Below the pieces are notes generated by a model. That model was not told where the DNA came from. It saw only the letters and a program-made list of their open reading frames with translations, and ran no database searches. A stretch of 64,000 nt of DNA, taken from NCBI RefSeq assembly GCF_900105755.1, contig NZ_FNTQ01000001.1, positions 7,254,001 through 7,318,000 on the forward strand, in the 5' to 3' direction. The stretch's first letter is position 1, and every line of letters begins with the position of its first letter. This stretch comes from Streptomyces sp. Ag109_O5-10. Its GTDB lineage: Bacteria; Actinomycetota; Actinomycetes; Streptomycetales; Streptomycetaceae. The position numbers and the translations under genes were made by a program. Positions 62,734-64,000 of this stretch are shown piece by piece.

Positions 62734-63837
62734 TCACATCGGCCGCCCATCAATCTCACCAGGAGTTGCTGACGCAATCCTCTGCGTGAGGTCCTCCTCC
62801 GGCAGGATGAGGTGCACGTCGCCGAACTCGTGCCAGAGGTAGAGACCGCGCAGCGCCTCCTCGTAGCTGCGGTCGACCGCGGGCCGCCCGGCCACCGCCT
62901 CCAGCATCAGCAGATGCGAGGCCTCCGGCTCGTGCAGCCCGGTCAGCAGCCCGTCCACCACCCGCACCCCGCGCTCCGGCGTCACCACGAGCTCCGTCCA
63001 CCCCGTCGCCGCCCGCACCACCCCGTCGACCCCGGCGGCCGACTCCACGGCCCGCACGGCCGTCGTCCCCACCGCGACCACCCTGCCGTCACCGGCCCTG
63101 ACGTTGTTGATCAGCCGCGCCGACGCCTCCGGCACGGCGAACCGCTCCGCGTACGGCGGCTCGTGCGCCTCCCCCGACGACACCCCGGTGTGCAGCCTGA
63201 TCGGCGCGAACTGCACCCCACGGCTCACCAGCTCCGCCACCAGCCGCGCCGTGAAGGGCCGGCCCGCACTCGGCATCTCCGCACTCCCCGCCCCGTCCGC
63301 CGACGGCAGCGCGAACACCGTCTGGTACACGGACAGCGGCTGGTCCCGGTCCGTATAGGAGTAACGGATGGGCCGCCCGTGCTCCCGCAGCACCCCGCGC
63401 ACGTCCGCGGATGCCCGCGCCCACCACAGCCGCTCGCCCCGCTCGCTCAGCGGCTCCTCCAGGAACAGCAGCCCGCCACCGGGGAGCCGCACCTCACTTC
63501 CCGCGCGCGTACCCGCACGCGCGCGTGTGGTCCCCTTCCCGTCCGGCTCCCGCAGCTCGACCGCCCACCGCCCGTCGTCCCCGCGCGTGGAGAAGTGCAC
63601 CACCACGCGCGCGTGCCCGACCCGCCCGTCCACGGCCGCCGCCAGCGTCGGCGAGGTGTTCACCACCAGCAGGTCCCCGGCCCGCAGCAGGGGCGGCAGC
63701 TCGGCGAAGGCGTGGTGCGACACCGCCGTCCCGCGCGACACCAGCAGCCGCACGGCGTCCCGTTCGAGACCCGGCCCACGCTGCTCGGCAGGCACCCGCG
63801 CGGACAGCTCCTCGGGCACCCGCACCACCGTCGTCAT
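62734..63837 (-). CDS. queA: S-adenosylmethionine:tRNA ribosyltransferase-isomerase (QueA-like)
   Basis: The family transfers the ribosyl part of SAM to 7-aminomethyl-7-deazaguanine in tRNA, giving epoxyqueuosine. The 367-residue product shows LLVVNTSPTLAAAV near the N-terminus, HTGVSSGEAHEPPYAERFAV, VVAVGTTAVRAVES and GLHEPEASHLLMLEA, which are clear QueA motifs. The ATG at 63837 overlaps the stop of the SDR gene upstream by four bases. No other queuosine gene is in the window, so whether the pathway is complete is open. Confidence 0.88.
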   Translation of the reverse strand: MTTVVRVPEELSARVPAEQRGPGLERDAVRLLVSRGTAVSHHAFAELPPLLRAGDLLVVNTSPTLAAAVDGRVGHARVVVHFSTRGDDGRWAVELREPDGKGTTRARAGTRAGSEVRLPGGGLLFLEEPLSERGERLWWARASADVRGVLREHGRPIRYSYTDRDQPLSVYQTVFALPSADGAGSAEMPSAGRPFTARLVAELVSRGVQFAPIRLHTGVSSGEAHEPPYAERFAVPEASARLINNVRAGDGRVVAVGTTAVRAVESAAGVDGVVRAATGWTELVVTPERGVRVVDGLLTGLHEPEASHLLMLEAVAGRPAVDRSYEEALRGLYLWHEFGDVHLILPEEDLTQRIASATPGEIDGRPM

Positions 63838-64000
63838 CGCCCCTCCACCAGAGCCGGCGCCGCGTACCGCCCGCTCGCGGGCCGCTCCTCCAGGAGCCGC
63901 AGGAAGGCCGGTACGACCGACTCCGGGGCCGGCCGCGGATCGCCGTCGTCCGGTACGGCCGCCGCGTACAGCCCGGTCGCCATGTCCCCGGGATCCACCG
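63834..64000 (-). CDS. SDR family protein, C-terminal end (runs off the right edge)
   Basis: About 55 codons of a gene that begins beyond the window. The visible end contains VDPGDMATGLYAA, the segment after the active site in many short-chain dehydrogenases, and ends ASGRYAAPALVEGR. The TGA overlaps the queA ATG, so the two genes are coupled. Confidence 0.7.
   Translation of the reverse strand, partial: VDPGDMATGLYAAAVPDDGDPRPAPESVVPAFLRLLEERPASGRYAAPALVEGR

Overview
The window is high-GC, gene-dense chromosomal DNA from an actinomycete, almost certainly a Streptomyces. The support is GTG/TTG starts, extreme third-position GC bias with long antisense shadow ORFs, the small nucleoid protein Gbn, a streptophobe-family protein, an SGM_5486-type micro-protein, and a core gene order (cob genes, pit, gbn, tandem subtilisins, DUF485 protein/acetate symporter, moaA, tyrS, tldDE, fabG-inhA, serB) that I recall from Streptomyces chromosomes. 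It looks like core chromosome with one small accessory patch near 47.1-49.6 kb. I see no rRNA or tRNA genes, CRISPR arrays, transposases or large biosynthetic modules.

Layout. (1) 1-3.2 kb, minus strand: cobalamin synthesis, CbiB/CobD, cobyric acid synthase and the start of CobN, translationally coupled by ATGA overlaps and preceded by a cobalamin riboswitch. (2) 3.2-4.9 kb: low-affinity phosphate transporter operon with a PHO-box-like repeat upstream. (3) 5-15.5 kb: secreted GH25 lysozyme, class II aldolase, alpha/beta hydrolase, a conserved unknown, VOC protein, neutral zinc metallopeptidase, PQQ-propeller protein, ABC-F ATPase with a possible leaderless mini-ORF in front, the GATC-binding nucleoid protein Gbn with a dense GATC cluster upstream, and an enoyl-CoA hydratase followed by a 41-bp minisatellite. 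(4) 15.8-18.9 kb: a divergent Asp23/Gls24 locus of six proteins. (5) 19-24 kb, minus strand: SDR, GH15 enzyme, SURF1, double zinc-finger protein and a DnaQ-BRCT exonuclease. (6) 24.1-28.3 kb: a coupled catabolic-looking operon (acetoacetate decarboxylase fold, SDR, two amidohydrolases). (7) 28.4-34.4 kb: VIT-family transporter, fatty-acid-hydroxylase/YhhN pair, zinc alcohol dehydrogenase, CopD-like membrane protein and a family III CoA-transferase.

(8) 34.5-40 kb: two tandem paralogous secreted subtilisins, then a DUF485 protein/acetate symporter operon ending in a very strong hairpin. (9) 40-47 kb: moaA, small zinc and membrane proteins, tyrS, tldE-tldD. (10) 47.1-49.6 kb: truncated COG1205-type helicase, a decayed ORF and a Phd/VapC toxin-antitoxin pair, the only patch that looks horizontally acquired. 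(11) 49.8-55.3 kb: fabG-inhA (fatty acid synthesis), a small secreted protein, FadR-type regulator divergent from an MFS transporter, micro-membrane proteins and a SixA-like phosphatase. (12) 55.4-64 kb: serB, streptophobe protein, an FHA-ABC transporter, a secreted lytic transglycosylase with a structured leader, queA and the end of an SDR gene.

The least explained signals are the Asp23-fold locus, the GATC cluster upstream of gbn, the three-stem leader before the transglycosylase gene, the 7-codon ORF before the ABC-F gene, and the decayed helicase/toxin-antitoxin patch.
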